A DNA stretch of 45,021 bases, taken from positions 703,574 to 748,594 of the forward strand of contig WELB01000055.1 of assembly GCA_009602725.1 (NCBI GenBank), given 5' to 3'. Position numbers and translations under genes: made by a program. This DNA is from Spirogloea muscicola. Its lineage: Eukaryota > Streptophyta > Zygnematophyceae > Spirogloeales > Spirogloeaceae. The notes below the pieces were generated by a model, which did no database searches, was not told where the DNA came from, and worked only from the letters and a program-made list of their open reading frames with translations. Below are positions 17,162 to 30,170 of the stretch, piece after piece. The first letter of the stretch is position 1. Each line of letters begins with the position of its first letter.

Positions 17162-20100
17162 TCACAAGGCAAGGTCAAACTTGACCGCCACGATCTCCAT
17201 GGGGTCCACCTGGAGCGAGCCTTGCACAGCGCGCGACTGCCGCAGAAGGTCCTTCCGATGGGTGCTGGCGCTGCTGTCAGCCTCGCCCACCTTGTGGCCA
17301 TCCAACGCCTCTGCGGGCAGTGTTTCCTCTTTGTGCACCAGTGAGAGCGGCAGCTCCCAGAAGTCAGACGCGATCAGACTGCAATCATAACTCACGTCAC
17401 GAGCATGAAGGCATGAATCAGAGCTGGGAGAGAAAGGCCACAGAAGTGGCTGCATCAGAGCAAGATGCTGCCAAACGGAGGGGTGCCAAGCATAGTCCTG
17501 TGATGGCCACAGCTTCACCTGGAGAATATGGCCTGCATGCCAAGGCGGCCATCGAGGGTGGCGCTGCAGGCCATCCTTCCAGGCCTTGCCGCGGCACTGC
17601 GACAGCCAAGTTACAGTCAGCCAAGGGGTAACATGGTTGACTGGTGGTGGCTACACAGTACTTGACCCGTTTGCTACACAAACGTGTGTGAGCCTAGCCA
17701 CGTCAATGCCGCTGCTGGCGAGCTTGCGGACCTATATGCACAGTCCCAACCGCGTCGCTGCAGGAGAAGCGCCGTGCGGGGCTCTGCCTCGGGCCCCTTG
17801 GCATCGCTGTCAGTAGTACCCTGGTACTTGCTGAGTGGCCGGTGGACCTTCATGTTCACAATGTGGAAGTCACACGGGAGGCTCCCTCGTAGCGGCGCAA
17901 AAGTGGGCCTCATTGCGGAGTGCTTCTGAGCCATCGGCTGTTGTCAAGGAGGCGCCCCAGGGTGTCAAGATTGCATGGCAAGGCCATGACTTGCGATCTG
18001 CCTGAAGGCTGCAAGCTCACAGGGCTTTGCTAAAGTGATCATGCTCACAGGATCCCACATGGCAGCATTCATAGTTGCAACACATGCCTAGGAGTACTGC
18101 TCTTACCTCAAGTACTTCCACGGCCTCCCGCCTACCCACAAAAATGTGAAGAGGATAATTGAGCTGCGCCCCCACTCGGTGAGAAAGGAGGGAGGGGAGG
18201 AGGGGCGAGGCGGCTTGTGCCAGCGGCTCCGCCCTGCTGCTGTTGCTCTCAAGCAGGAGATGGAGCACATTCTCTACGGGGTGATTGTCTGTGACTCCCT
18301 GCATCAGCCAGAAGCGTACTTCACATACCGGGCGAGTGTTTTGCATCACAACCAGCAATGCTGTATATTGAGTCTGTCTCCATTGAAGGGAAAAGGTTTG
18401 CAGCAACGAGAGTCTGACGCCGCTCAGTGGCAATCGAGGACCTGGCCCAGCCCGCGGTTGTCATCGCTGAGGAGGCGCCGGTCCAGCATCATCTCCAGCC
18501 AACCAGACTGCCGCAACATAGCAAAAACGCATAGGCAGTGGGTGCGCTGTAAGTCTGAGCTAGAGGGCATGTATGGTGACTGCTTGATTGTCATTGTGTG
18601 GATGTTTGACTGACTGCACTGATAGAACATCCCAGACCTGTAAGCTGGCCACCCCCACTGCCTGCCGTGAGTGGACAGAGAAGCGGGCCCCGTTGGCCCC
18701 CTGCACGTGATCAGCCAATGTTCATGTCTTACAAGGGTTATGAAAGAGCCAGCTGAGTGCTTGCATCAAGATGGACACTGACGTACCTACAGTCTACCTA
18801 GCTAGCCATCAAGAAGAACTTTGACAAACCTATGCTACATCGTGACTGACACATGAGCTATGAAAGAATTGTTGTGCTTTCCACTTGTTGCACATCCACA
18901 GACAGGTGCTACAAACATTGAATCACTGACCAAGGTGAGCTCCTACCTGAAGAAATGCAAGCGAAGGCATGGGGTAGTAGTTCCCCTGCAAAGGGATCTT
19001 GTCCAATGTTTCTCGGCGAATAGTCTGCAGCCATACCATCGAGATGGTGCTGGATGTGCCTGAGGACTGGCTTGTCCTAATGAGGATGACTATCTATTTT
19101 TTGCATGGCATGACATTGACATATGGCCAAGCATAGAGTCAAACAGTAGCCGCGTTTGGAGGAGAAGCTTGCCTGGAAACCATTGAGGTCTGAGTAGAAG
19201 ACTTTTCCGCTCTGCACTCCAGTCTGATACCTGACAACGAGCTCAGAGTTTGCGTGGCGTAGCTCCACTCTGTGAGCCATCTCCACAACAGCAGCCTGGA
19301 CTGTGTTGCCCTCGTACAAACGGGCCCTCCTGACAACCGGTGCAAAGCCGCCATCTGTTGATCTGAACGAGCTGTACACCTCATGCACCAGAGGTCCAGT
19401 TGCCACAAGACTCAGTCCCCCTGCCTTGATAATGGGCACTGCTTCCCCGTTAGGGGTGAAGAGATATGCTCCACTGCTTGTGTCTTTGTACATCAAAAAT
19501 TGCTCCTGAAGTTGATATTCGGCTCCGCTTGCCAGGACCTGATAACAGGCATGTCAAGCCTTGAGTTTGCAAGGGTCAATTTGGGACCAGCATTATGGGC
19601 TCTCATTGCTTACAAGCTACATCTCGGCAGCACAGTAAGAAGCGCGCATTTCAAGTGCCGCTGACTACAGCGGAGACTGCAATACTATCCAATTGATGAG
19701 ATTTTGTGCCCCCTTCATGCACTGCCAAATATCACCTTGGCATGACGAAGGAGGCCGTCAGCCATGCCAAAGAACAGCTCGAGGTGGGTGTTTTGTATTG
19801 ATGCCAAACTGTCATTGGATGGTGACGTGTGGCAGAGGTAAGAAGAGGGGCACTGGAAGTCACGAGGGGCATTGTACACAAATATAGCGGACTCCTCTGC
19901 CGACATGCAGCGATGGACGCCGTTCTGCACAAGGAAGTATGTCTGCCCATGTGCAGCCGGGTCCATAGAGTCAGTGGGTCTCATTTCTCCGCAACATAAT
20001 CAGAGAAGGTTATCAACAGTGACAGTCTAAGAGCAGTGCCTCATTCAAAGCAGCTGTACAAGCAGACTGCAACCTTATCATAGGCCAGCTATGTGGAACT

Positions 20101-21942
20101 TAGTGGGTAAGACATCTGGACCTGGAGACCAAGGGGTGGCACTTTTGCCATCCAGTGGAGGATGTGTTTCCCCGTGCTTTGTCCCTGGCTGTGTAGCTTC
20201 CACTGCGGAGTCCTCTGATACAACTTAGCGGATACATCAATTAGTATGTATTGCACAAGGAATTAGTATAGCATAACTGGCAAGAGAACCTCCTCTTTTA
20301 AAATCTGTACTGTGAAAGGCAACTGACATCATCCTCAAGAAATGGCACTTGCTGAGAGATTCAGGAAGCGCACCTGGCTCTTGACGCATTTCATGTTGGA
20401 ATCAAGAACTCCATAGAGGTGGTGATCGACAACTATGCTGACCACCTGCTCGGCAGTTTCCTCCAAGGGATTGTAGACAACCACTCTTTTGGTGCCCTCT
20501 ACGTCCACTTCTACAACTGCTCTCTCAGGCAGGACATTATGTTCACTCCGAATCTGATAGATGGACAACCTCACCTCATTAGTAGATATCACGCTCTTCG
20601 AAATGGAAGCACCTATCACACACTTTAAAGCAGTAGGTGCTTGCAGCTGCAACTGGATGATTTAGAGGTGGAGCACACCTCCTGTGACGTGAAGAAGTCA
20701 AGAGCAGAAGTTACGCAGATTCCTTTCTGGGATGACCTCTGAAGCACTGCTGTTATTGCAGTCTCCATCAGCTTCTGCAAAGCCCTTAGAGAACCATGCA
20801 TCTTTCTCCCATAGTCATCCATCACATGGTCCTTTGCTGTTCCCGTGATACCATCGTGATGCTGTTATGGCATAAAGAAACCATTGACCATCACTTGCTA
20901 TGTCCTGCATCAAGCATCGCTTGGTGCCTGGCTGGTCAACTGGAAGGATGATACTAGGCGAACCATATGATGATCACGAATATAAGCAGCCGTCACAAGC
21001 TCTAATTGCAGCAGTCAGTTTAGGTGCTGCTTTGCTCAATTGCATGTAGTCTTGCCAAGATTGCTAAGACGAGCCCTTTATAAGGAGATCTGTCAATTGC
21101 AGCTGAGCACTGACCTGGAAAAGGGCCAAGTTACGACGGGCCTCCAGCAGCTGCTCTGCCTCCCTATCAAGAAACAGGGGTGCCGATGACTCACTGTCCC
21201 GAGAACAGTAGGCCATAGAGAGCGAGAAGAGAATCTCTGTAGCTCGCAATGTCTGCTCCAGGACTCTGTCAACAGCCTGAACAGGGACGAACAACCTGTA
21301 AGCCAGAGCAGTCACTGCCCATGCACCCTCCCTATGACTCCTTGCTTCCTCCACCTTTGCCGAATGAAGTTGCCAGGCGAGGAGCCCTGAGCAGGTTAAG
21401 AGAAATCGGAGTTTACAAGTCAAAGGTTCCATTGTTTTGATTGGGCATGGCAGCTACCTATGCTACTTGAAGGGGCACATGCAGACACCAACCTTGTAGA
21501 AAGGACGGGATGTGAAGTAGCCGCTCCAGTAGTCCTGCACCCTGTCTGAATACGTGAAGAAATCCCCTGACAGAGAAGGAAACCCGGCAACTGCAGTCTT
21601 CCTATGAAGGTGTTCAGGTGCATGAGCGACTGCAACGCCGTTGTCAGCAGCATTTACATCGGCCACATCTCCAAGAACTTGAAGCTTGTGTGATGCTTTG
21701 GCCCGCACGCTTGTGAAGTAATCTTCCAGAGTCCCAAATTGCGCCTCCACATTCCAATCTGACCTCACGTTCATGTACTATCAGAGGACAAAGGTGGTCA
21801 AGAGGGGATTCCTGACTAGCTGCAACTTGAATTGGGAAAGCGACACTCCATGGACACAGTTACTGTGCCGTCAAAGCATTTTCCAGCCACCAATGGCAGC
21901 CACCCATGAACAGGACACTGATATGAGTACATGAGAGTGAGA

Positions 21943-21998
<56 letters not shown>

Positions 21999-24836
21999 NA
22001 AACACATATGATCATCCATACATAATTTTGGTTGCCTGGCTTGGTTGCCCTTTCCTTGAGAACAAGTGATAGTGACCACCATTGTGCCCAGCACCCCAAG
22101 AAAAGAAGCAGTGATGAATGCTTAAGCCATAAACTCACATCAAAGAGCTTCCCATAGTTGCTGTACTGAACGTCCGCCTCCACATCGCTGAAGTAGCGGA
22201 AATCATCACCTAAGGGTACCAACAAAGAGTTTGTCTGGTAGAGCATTGACTTCTTGCGGTATTGGTCCAGAAGCATCCACGCCCTGTCGTGCACGTCCTC
22301 GTTCGTGATCTCCACTGGCGGAGTGCCCCAAGGGCAAGTATATCCACTCCCTGTTGAAGGCATTCTAAAAAAGTCAAACTGCACAGGCAGACAGACACAA
22401 CAGGTGAAGCAGTTAATGAAGCCCCTAGGTTTTGTAGCTCTATCATGTGCCCAATAAGTCTGAAATTACAACCAGCAGCACAATTTCATCCTACAAGCAA
22501 TAGCAACAACTCATGTTTGGTTGGCACACCTGGCAGCAAATGGCAGGGTCCGGCCCACAGCTATGTGGGGCATCGTATGAGTAGAATGGCATCATGTGGC
22601 AGAACATATCTGTGTCTCTATGTGCATCCCAGGCCTGTCTCCAGTTGAACTCCAGACTGCGATTTCTAGCAAGCACTCTCTTGACCTCGTAATGAGTCCT
22701 CTGCATCAGAGCAAGGCATGTCAAGCAAAATGTGCGAAATATCTGGTATCTGGGGAAGCCAGGGCCCTGTTACAGTCATCCACTCTCATTACACACCTTT
22801 CTATGATGCTCCTCTGAGAGGTGCTACATGGACAGACATGGTGATCCACATATGGAAAAATACAAGTTATTACGCCGTGACAAGACACATACATGCCGCG
22901 ACCAAGGTCCTGCAAACACATATCCCCTTGAGATGACTGAGCTGACCACATATTTCGTCAGGCACATGACAAGCAATGACGGGAACACTCTGCAGGGGGA
23001 ATGATGAGGTAGAGATCTCGTCTGACCTGTATAAGCATGTTACTGAAACCCATGCGGCGGTATATGTAGGCCATTGTTGGAGAGTGTCCAAAAGGATCAA
23101 TGGCCCATGCGTTCTTAGGAACAATGCCTATGTTGTCAAAAAGCCAGGTGTTGCCCTCCATTATCTGCCATACATGCAATTGTATTAATTGTTGTCAGGG
23201 AGATGGTGCCAGAGGTACTTGTCCAACCAAAAGATTGTATAACGCTCACATCTGTGTAATTAGAAGGGGCAGCACATCCAGCACAACAGTCAAAGTACCA
23301 GATCAGTAACATTTTCATTTAAGTTCGATTTACAATGTATCTGAGCAGTCTGGCAAAGTATCTCTACAAATCTGGTATCAGAGGCTATGGAGCAAAGTAG
23401 TCACCTGGTCAATAATAGCAAAGTAGTGGGAGTTGGCCTGTGCAGTAACACAGAAAGCAGATTAGCTACACAAAGCAGCAGTCGTCCAGAAAAGTCTGCC
23501 TTCTGCGGTCAAAAAGCGCGCACATGCTACTCCTAACAGGGTCTCATTACAATTGGCTTGGCCCTTGCCATTGCCAACTGGCCATGAGTAAGTAGCTTGT
23601 AAGTACAATGGGACAACTACTAGACAGTTGTCTTTTGTCAAGGGCAGCAGGGAGACCTCATCATTCATGACCCAACCGCCCCCCACGATCTCGAGTTGAC
23701 CATTTCTCACTAGCGAAATGAAGTCTTGCTTTTGCTTCTGGGTTGCATCTTGCCACCATCTCTTCAAGTATGAGATCTCCTCCCATATGAACTTCCGCCT
23801 GCGATCCTGCAATAAGGATGGTCTCCCTTGGAGCAATTATATAAATTTACGTGCTGGGAGCACAAGCCTTGCGCGTTTCGACAGCAAGACAGATAAAACT
23901 CTTGACTGCATCACACACCTGCTTTAGAGCAGCCACCATAACATTGAGAATGTTTCGTGTTCGCTCATTGTAGTACTCTTCAACAGTTCGCAACCAGCCC
24001 GGATCATTGTGCGAATGGGGCACTACAAAGACTTGCAGCTTTTCCTCGTCCCACTCCGTGCCCTGAAGGACAGAGCGTAAGTCCCAGTTATTACTGTCAA
24101 CCTCAGAGCAAGAAGATATTGATAAGCGACCATCTCATACCTGCTGCTAGCATGTCGCAAAATGCACTGCATGACTAGCCATTCCATCCCTTTCCATAGT
24201 GCAGAATGTAATGTCCAGTCTAAGACCGGGACAAGAAGATAGTTCTACTTAGAGCAATGGACGTGCCGAGCAAGACCGAACCCACAAAGCAGGCAATTAG
24301 ATCAAGTCCAAACAAGTTACACTGCAAGCCTGTGCTTACTTCGTACTTGACATTCCACCCCTGCCTCCAAACACCCCCCTCGGCATTGTCAAAAGCTAAA
24401 TTGTCATATAGAGTCTTGGTTGTGATGTCGGCGACAGCCTCTTGCCCAGCCCTTAGGGGACAGGTTCGCAACCAAGTCGCAGAATCCCTGCAGTCAGCAA
24501 ATTCTCATCAGTAGAAATGAACACCGTATTGGTTGCTCAGTGCCACTGTCAAGCAGGTCCAATCTCCGAAAGCGCCCCTGCCTGACAGAATGTGCAATCA
24601 AGCGTGTGTATCTGGCGCCCAAGCAATACAGCCATCGTATAGTCCATAACCACAAACCTCGTAAAATTTCGCCCGACAAGGATTGACGGGTACCGGAGGA
24701 CGACGTTGTAAAGAAGGACTGCAATGACGCCAAAGATGATCAGGAGGGCCTTCGGCAAGGACACTCGGCGAGGCCGTGCCCGGGAGCTCCGCGAGGGCAG
24801 CCTGCCCCTGCCAGAGAGCCTCTTGTGGCCCTTCAT
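17162..24836 (-). CDS. GMII: Golgi alpha-mannosidase II (GH38)
   Basis: I place 21 exons on the minus strand: 24836-24658, 24487-24340, 24062-23919, 23806-23657, 23437-23405, 23164-23027, 22700-22530, 22378-22139, 21777-21493, 21276-21115, 20861-20679, 20553-20374, 20214-20122, 19942-19736, 19505-19173, 19024-18947, 18700-18638, 18507-18442, 18298-18107, 17925-17684 and 17378-17162. Together they give 1167 residues, the usual plant length. A basic tail (residues 1-28) precedes one membrane segment (about 29-48), as in type II Golgi enzymes. The zinc site [11 protein letters not shown], nucleophile region [30 protein letters not shown] and HHDG are intact. The enzyme removes two mannoses from the N-glycan to make the MGAT2 substrate. 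The exon 15/16 intron uses a GC donor (CAG|GCAAGC). The exon 20 donor is the least certain junction. A (GA)n repeat with one N lies in intron 8. Confidence 0.95.
21933..21998. repeat. (GA)n microsatellite in mannosidase II intron 8, ending in N
   Basis: A GA run with two early interruptions ends in an ambiguous base at 21999. It sits between exons ending at 22139 and starting at 21777, so it does not affect coding. Confidence 0.95.
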
Positions 24837-25518
24837 CTCGTCGGCGCCTCCAGTGCCTCAGCTCATTGGCACGACACCACCTCGGTCACGTGAATCAGAC
24901 CGGCGATCGTGCAGCCATGGCCCAGGCGCAGGAGCAGCTGCGACGTGGTCGCCGCCGCCGCGCTGGCTCTGCTCCCGCGCCGGCTTTGCGCCGGAGCTCG
25001 CGCTGCATTGTCCGCGGCGGCGACTGCGCAGGCCGCCACTGGCGCTGAGGCCCCCGGGGGCAAGCTGGCGGCCGTCCGATGGCCGCGGCCGGCGGGGACT
25101 CGCTCGACCGANTTGTTGCACTCCATGCCCGAGCCCCGCCTGGGCCCAGCCGCGCCTCCAGAGCGCCAAGAGGATCCGCCAGCGCGTGAGCCGCCGCCGG
25201 GAAGCCGGCAATCGCAGCGGCGCTCCCGGCCCGGGGCGGCGACCAGGCCGGCGCAGCGCGTCACACGAACCGCATCGAGAGGCCTCTCCGGCAGCGTGCA
25301 CGATAGCCCGACTGCGGGCACGCTGGCGAGGGCGAGTCTAATGGCGCGGCGGTCCTCAGAGGCGGCGGCGGCGGCGGCGGCGGCGGAGGCGGCGGCGGCG
25401 GCGCTCAGGCCGGGGCTCGCCGGAGGCTCGCCAGCCGTGCGCTCCTCGCGCTCCTCCGAGAGCGTAGAGCCTTTGCTCGCTGTCCTTGCAAGTCGGTCGC
25501 GCGGGGCGGCGGACCTTC
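24837..25518. promoter_or_regulatory. Divergent CpG-rich promoter region (mannosidase II / UPP)
   Basis: This 682-bp stretch lies between the start codons of two divergent genes. It is strongly GC- and CpG-rich, has a (GGC)n run at about 25355-25400 and an N at 25112. Open frames on both strands are explained by the low density of stop codons in such sequence. No TATA box or other specific site is clear to me. Confidence 0.6.
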
Positions 25519-28350
25519 ATGGCGACCCTGGTCGGCAGGACGCTGGCGGCCGCCGCTGCTCCAGCGGTAGTAGCGCGTCCGAGTGGCGGCCACTGCGCGG
25601 GCCTGGTGAGTACGACTGCACGAGTTTCTAGTGAGATGACATTGCTCGGTCGCTGCTGGCTCTTGCCGTCAGCCGTGAATGGCGGCCACGGTGCCTCGTG
25701 GACTCCTCTCCGCTTACTGCTCACATGTCATTAGCGCTTTCTCTCGTCTCGCTTTGTCGTCAGCGTTGCTCCTGCCTAACTCTGGGCTCTTGTTGCTCCT
25801 CCTGTCAGGTGAAGGCAGCTGGAGGAACTCAGCAATCCATAGCAGCCACTAGAAGTTTTATAGCAGCCACTAGAAGGACCTCGTATTTTCGGAAGTCGCG
25901 GGCTAGAACTTGGACGAGGTGTTCGATTGCAGCAGCAGACAATTGGCGCGTCGGGAGTGGCCAGATGCTGGTAAGGGTGCACTTGCCTGTCCTCAGGCCA
26001 TCCTGCAATGCAGGCTTAGGGCTGCCTGTGGGATCCTGCATGCTTCATTTGGCTTAACCATTCCGTACTCGAATGGCAGTCCACAGTGCTTTTTTGAACA
26101 GCTGAAAGCACAGATAGCAAGCGCCAGGTCACACTGGGAGGCTATGGTCAGCTTGCACAATTGAGTGCAGGTCTTTGTGCCCCCACACCCTCTCGTCAAA
26201 CACCTAGTTGCAATACTGAGGAACTCAGCAACCCCATCGCCATTATTTAGTGAGTATGCACTCACCATCACACTGTTTTCATATTTTCAGCCAGGCCGTT
26301 CAAGAAAATTCATTGCACTTTCTTCGTGCGGCAACTTGATTAGACCGTTGCAAGCATTGCAGAGTCGGCCTTGAGCGAGTTGGGACGAATTCTTACATAT
26401 GAAGCTTCGCGAGACTGGCTGGTAAGCTACGATTTCTTCTGAGCTTTGTATTCACCTCAGCACTGGGGTTGAAATCAGGACACGGCTTGCTGTCATACTG
26501 CTATGAGAGGTCTAGTCCAGTTGCAGGCACGAGCTTCCGTTGAAAAGACATAGAGAAGAGCGACAATTTGTACTTTTTGAGGTGATTCTTAGACAAGATA
26601 CATTCTACTACCACAATATTGCAGGTGACCTTGGAAGGTCAGGTAGAAACTCCATGTGGCCAAGCTGACGTTGAGTTTGTTGATCCAAGAGAACCAATTA
26701 AGGTGCATGAGCCTTCTCTAATTAGAGTGTTGCTTTTTTGATGCAAAGCTCTCACCTGAGCATTCCTCTGACCTCTTTTAGATGCGTAAAATGTAGATTG
26801 TTGACGTGTGTAGAGGTCTGTCTGTGCTTGATCAAGTGACAGGTGGTCCCAATATTGAGGGCAGGTCTGGTACTTGTGGAGCACATGGCCTCAGTTCTAC
26901 CTGCAATGCAAACCTACCATCTCGGTAAAAGTTATCTAGTAGAGGCATGCTGAAGTAGGCTTACAGTTGCAACTGATTCTATCACTGTGGGCTTTCGTAG
27001 GTTTTTTTTACAATAGGAGCTTAGAACAAGCGCTTTAATGTGACAATGACTGTGTGCAGGATATGCAAGAGATGAGGAGACATTGCAGCCCTCTATGTAT
27101 TTGAACAAGTGGGTCGTCAAACAACAAACAAAGCTCATAGCATGGCAGCTCATGTGGCTTGTCTGATGATATAGCTCCCTGCTGGGTGGTTATGTCCAAT
27201 ATATCTGCTTTTGCAGGTTGTGCTGTCAAGTGGTAGAGTTGTTGCAGTCATTTATGACTTGTGAAGCTTTCAGCGTGTGTGCTGCAGTGTAGGCTTCCCA
27301 CCACATTCCCAGAAGGATCAAGAGTCCTGATAGCTGACCCTATGCTGGCCACAGGTATGCAGACAAGAACCATTGATGACAAAATCAGTCCACTTTTACA
27401 AGATGTGCTTTTTTAGTAAGGAGGAGCGCACTTTGTTAGCTGCCTCTGTTGCCACTGATGACACAGGTTGTAGCTGTCGGACATTTAGTACTGGGTTTTC
27501 AAGAGTTGACAAGCTCACTAGAGAGACAGGCTGTCTGTTATTCAGGAGGTACTATTGTGGCTGCCATTGAGGAAGTCGTGAGAAGGGGTGCTGACGTCAA
27601 GCTGATGCGAGTGGTAAGCCTGTGAGATACAGTAGCAGATGGTAGAGAATGTCTGCATATTGCATCTCAGAGACCTTGACTTGATACCATATGCTTTAAG
27701 GTGTATCTCTGTATCATTGATGCGGAATCGTTCTTTGCACACTTCAAGCTCTGACGCGGATCAGGTGCCTGCCAGGTCTCCGCAGTTGCTGCTCCATCAG
27801 CTCTGAAACAGCTCAGCGAGAAGTTTCCAGGGTATACGTCATAATTCTGGGACCTCTAGACAAACAATTTGGTTCATTCTAGTAGAGAGTGCTATAACAA
27901 GTCTCTGTAGTCATGGGCATCTTGTGCATTCAGGTCCTGTTGTGACTTACTTCAAAATATCGTTGACATCACAAGAGAGCTCTAGTGCAAACTGCACAAG
28001 CCCGGGGTCTACTGGGTGACGCTTGAAGCAGGTGATGTTGGACTACTTATGTGACGACATCTTACACTGGTGTGTTGGCATGGTCTGACTGATTGCCGTT
28101 GTTGGTGCTTGCAGACTCCACGTCTACACGGGCGTCATTGATCCTGAGCTAAATGACAAAGGGTATGTGTGGGACTTCAATCATGTACCACAATAAACAG
28201 TATCATACCATCAAGCCCTGTGAGAGATGGGACTTTTGCCCAAGCCACCTTGCAGTGGCTGACTATGACTCTTCATGTGTGCCAACAATGCGCAGCTACA
28301 TCGTGCCAGGTCTTGGAGATGCAGGGGACCGCAGCTTTGGCACAGACTAG
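25519..28350 (+). CDS. UPP: Uracil phosphoribosyltransferase, probably plastid
   Basis: Twelve exons: 25519-25605, 25809-25970, 26171-26249, 26363-26421, 26625-26702, 26843-26924, 27060-27108, 27293-27354, 27546-27613, 27776-27831, 28115-28162 and 28296-28350 (TAG), giving 294 residues. The enzyme makes UMP from uracil and PRPP in pyrimidine salvage. Visible motifs are VFVPPHPLVKHLVAILRN, FVDPREPI, VVPILRAGLVLVEH, the PRPP loop VLIADPMLATGGT, VSAVAAPSALKQLSEKFPGL and the uracil-binding PGLGDAGDRSFGTD at the C-terminus. The first about 80 residues are alanine-, arginine- and serine-rich with few acidic residues, consistent with a chloroplast transit peptide. I chose ATG 25519 because it joins in phase to exon 2. 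Exon 2 contains a 17-bp direct repeat coding for two IAATR copies. Confidence 0.94.
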
Positions 28351-28443
28351 TGGTTGCTCACTGCCTCCTTAACGGTCAAAAATCTGGCATCGCTTGGCCG
28401 CAATTAAGTGAGTAATAGCAGCCTGCGGGTATACACACGACCC

Positions 28444-29369
28444 TCAGTCATCCTCATCATTTCCGGCCTCCAAGACAGCCTCCAGCTCTGCAGCCAGCGC
28501 ATGCTCTATAGCCAGCTCCTGCTCTGCTGTTGCTGCCTGCTTCCTCTGCGATTCGTTGAAGAGGTAGTCAGTGCACTGATTGAGCCAGCCCAAAACCAGC
28601 AATACATTGCAGCTGTCTTAAGCTTATCCTGCGCACAGGCGAGTGATGAGATGATTATGGACAGTCACTGAAGTGGCCAGCGATTGCAGCATCACAGCTG
28701 CTGCTTGAAGTGTAATATGTGGACACCGGCTTGCAGACTCACCTTTTTGTTGCCCTTCCCCCTGCCAGCTGCTGCATCCCCACCATGGGTGCCCCCCAGC
28801 TGTGACGCCGTGGCTTCCCGCTGTTGTTTCAGCAGGGCCTCCTCGACCTGCTCAAAGCAATCCCCAGGGGGCCCCCTCCTGAGTGCAGCTTCTAATGAAC
28901 ATGTCATGTGGCTCACAAGGCTGAGCCTCTAGCTGTTGCGCAATGCGGCAAAGCCAGGTGCAAGCATGGCAAGCAATGAGGCTTCAGGGAGCAGCCTGGG
29001 CGCCACTGAGGCCTTGATGACCTGGAGGTGGTGGAGCTCCATGTTGATATGGGACTGCATCCTGGCGAGCGTGGCTGCCTCTTCCTGCAGCAGCCTGGCG
29101 AGCATTGCATACAGTGACAAGGCATCAAGTACAAGGTCTCAGTGAAACGTTCTGGGATTATAATTGAGGGGCTAAGCTGTTGAGGTGTTAGCGCGACCAG
29201 TCACGGATGTCAGGGGCGCCCCGAGGGCCACCGCCTCCTCGCAGGGCATGGGCTCGAGCGTGCGTTGCGCCTGCCCACCACAAGCTGTGGGAGCGGACCG
29301 TAAGGCGGCGGCCTCCCAGGCGCCGGTGCAAGCTGACCTGATCATCTCGGGGGCGCTGAGGTGGTCCAT
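28444..29369 (-). CDS. Unrecognised small coiled-coil-like protein (gene model tentative)
   Basis: Exon-like pieces on the minus strand: about 29369-29194 (from ATG; MDHLSAPEMIRSACTGAWEA...), about 29130-28945 (LVLDALSLYAMLARLLQEEA, then MELHHLQVIKASVAPRLLPE), about 28892-28753 (CFEQVEEALLKQQREATASQ) and 28575-28444 (TGA), whose end is rich in glutamate and leucine (EQELAIEHALAAELEAVLEA) and finishes GNDEDD. The first junction fits in phase (CTG|GTCGCG to GAG|ACCTTG). The junction after the second piece does not, because a TAG falls before any GT donor; either a GC donor or a sequence error is needed. The helices suggest a coiled-coil subunit of some complex. I cannot assign a function. It converges on UPP (93 bp between stops) and diverges from SMU1. 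Confidence 0.5.
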
Positions 29370-29399
29370 GACGAGCGTCGCGGCGGCCGCCTCCGCTTC

Positions 29400-30139
29400 T
29401 GGGCGACCCTCATCCAGGCGTGCAGTGCAGCCCGCTGCCGTGCAGCCCTACTTTCGGTGGGCACCGCCACCTAGGGACGGCGGCGATGCAAGGGAACTCC
29501 GATTCACTCTCGAAGAGTTATGCAGCCGAAGTCCCAGTGCCGATAATGGGATGATTTATCCCGAAATCTATCTGCCGGGACGGCGCTGGCAGCGCCGTGT
29601 TGCCGTGCTGCCGGTCATGGTCGTCGCCACCGGCGGCTCGACGACCTGCCTTTGTCTCGCTGCTGGTGGGCTGCCGCCGAGCGACCGCCGGAGGCTGCCG
29701 CCGGGCTGGCGCCGGGCGTGAGGAGACCTGGGCGCTTGGAGGGAACTTCGGAGGGCGCCCAGGTCCCGAGGCCCCTCGGCGCAGGGGCGCGAGCTCACGA
29801 GGCGCCGGCCATGGAGGGTCTAGCGCCCCAGTGGCCCGCGGGGTTTGGGGTTTAAGGCCGGGATTAGGGTTCTTGCAAGCCCCACAACCGCGGCCGCCGC
29901 CGCCGCCGGCGACGCCGCGGCTCGCGCAGGCGCGCAGGGCGGGAGGCTATCCTGACAGCGGCGACGACGGCGGCCGCGTTGATGGAGGCGGCGACGGCGG
30001 CAGCGGCCGTGGCAGGGGGCTGTCGTGCGATGCTACCAGCTGCGATGAGACCGGCGATGCCGCTTGGCTTGCAAGGCTCCTGAGGCGGCAGCGTCAGCTG
30101 CGGCGGCGGCGGCGGCGGCGGAGCGACGGTGGCAGTGGC

Positions 30140-30170
<31 letters not shown>

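Noticed and set aside
20575-20680. Coding continuation of mannosidase II exon 11 up to a stop near 20625
   Set aside because: A branch-point-like TACTAAT followed by CTATCAG at 20554 gives an intron that keeps family-conserved sequence in frame on both sides.
24724-25341. A 205-codon open frame on the plus strand over the mannosidase II start
   Set aside because: It overlaps the real exon 1 of GMII in antisense and continues into CpG-rich promoter with few stop codons; it has no conserved content.
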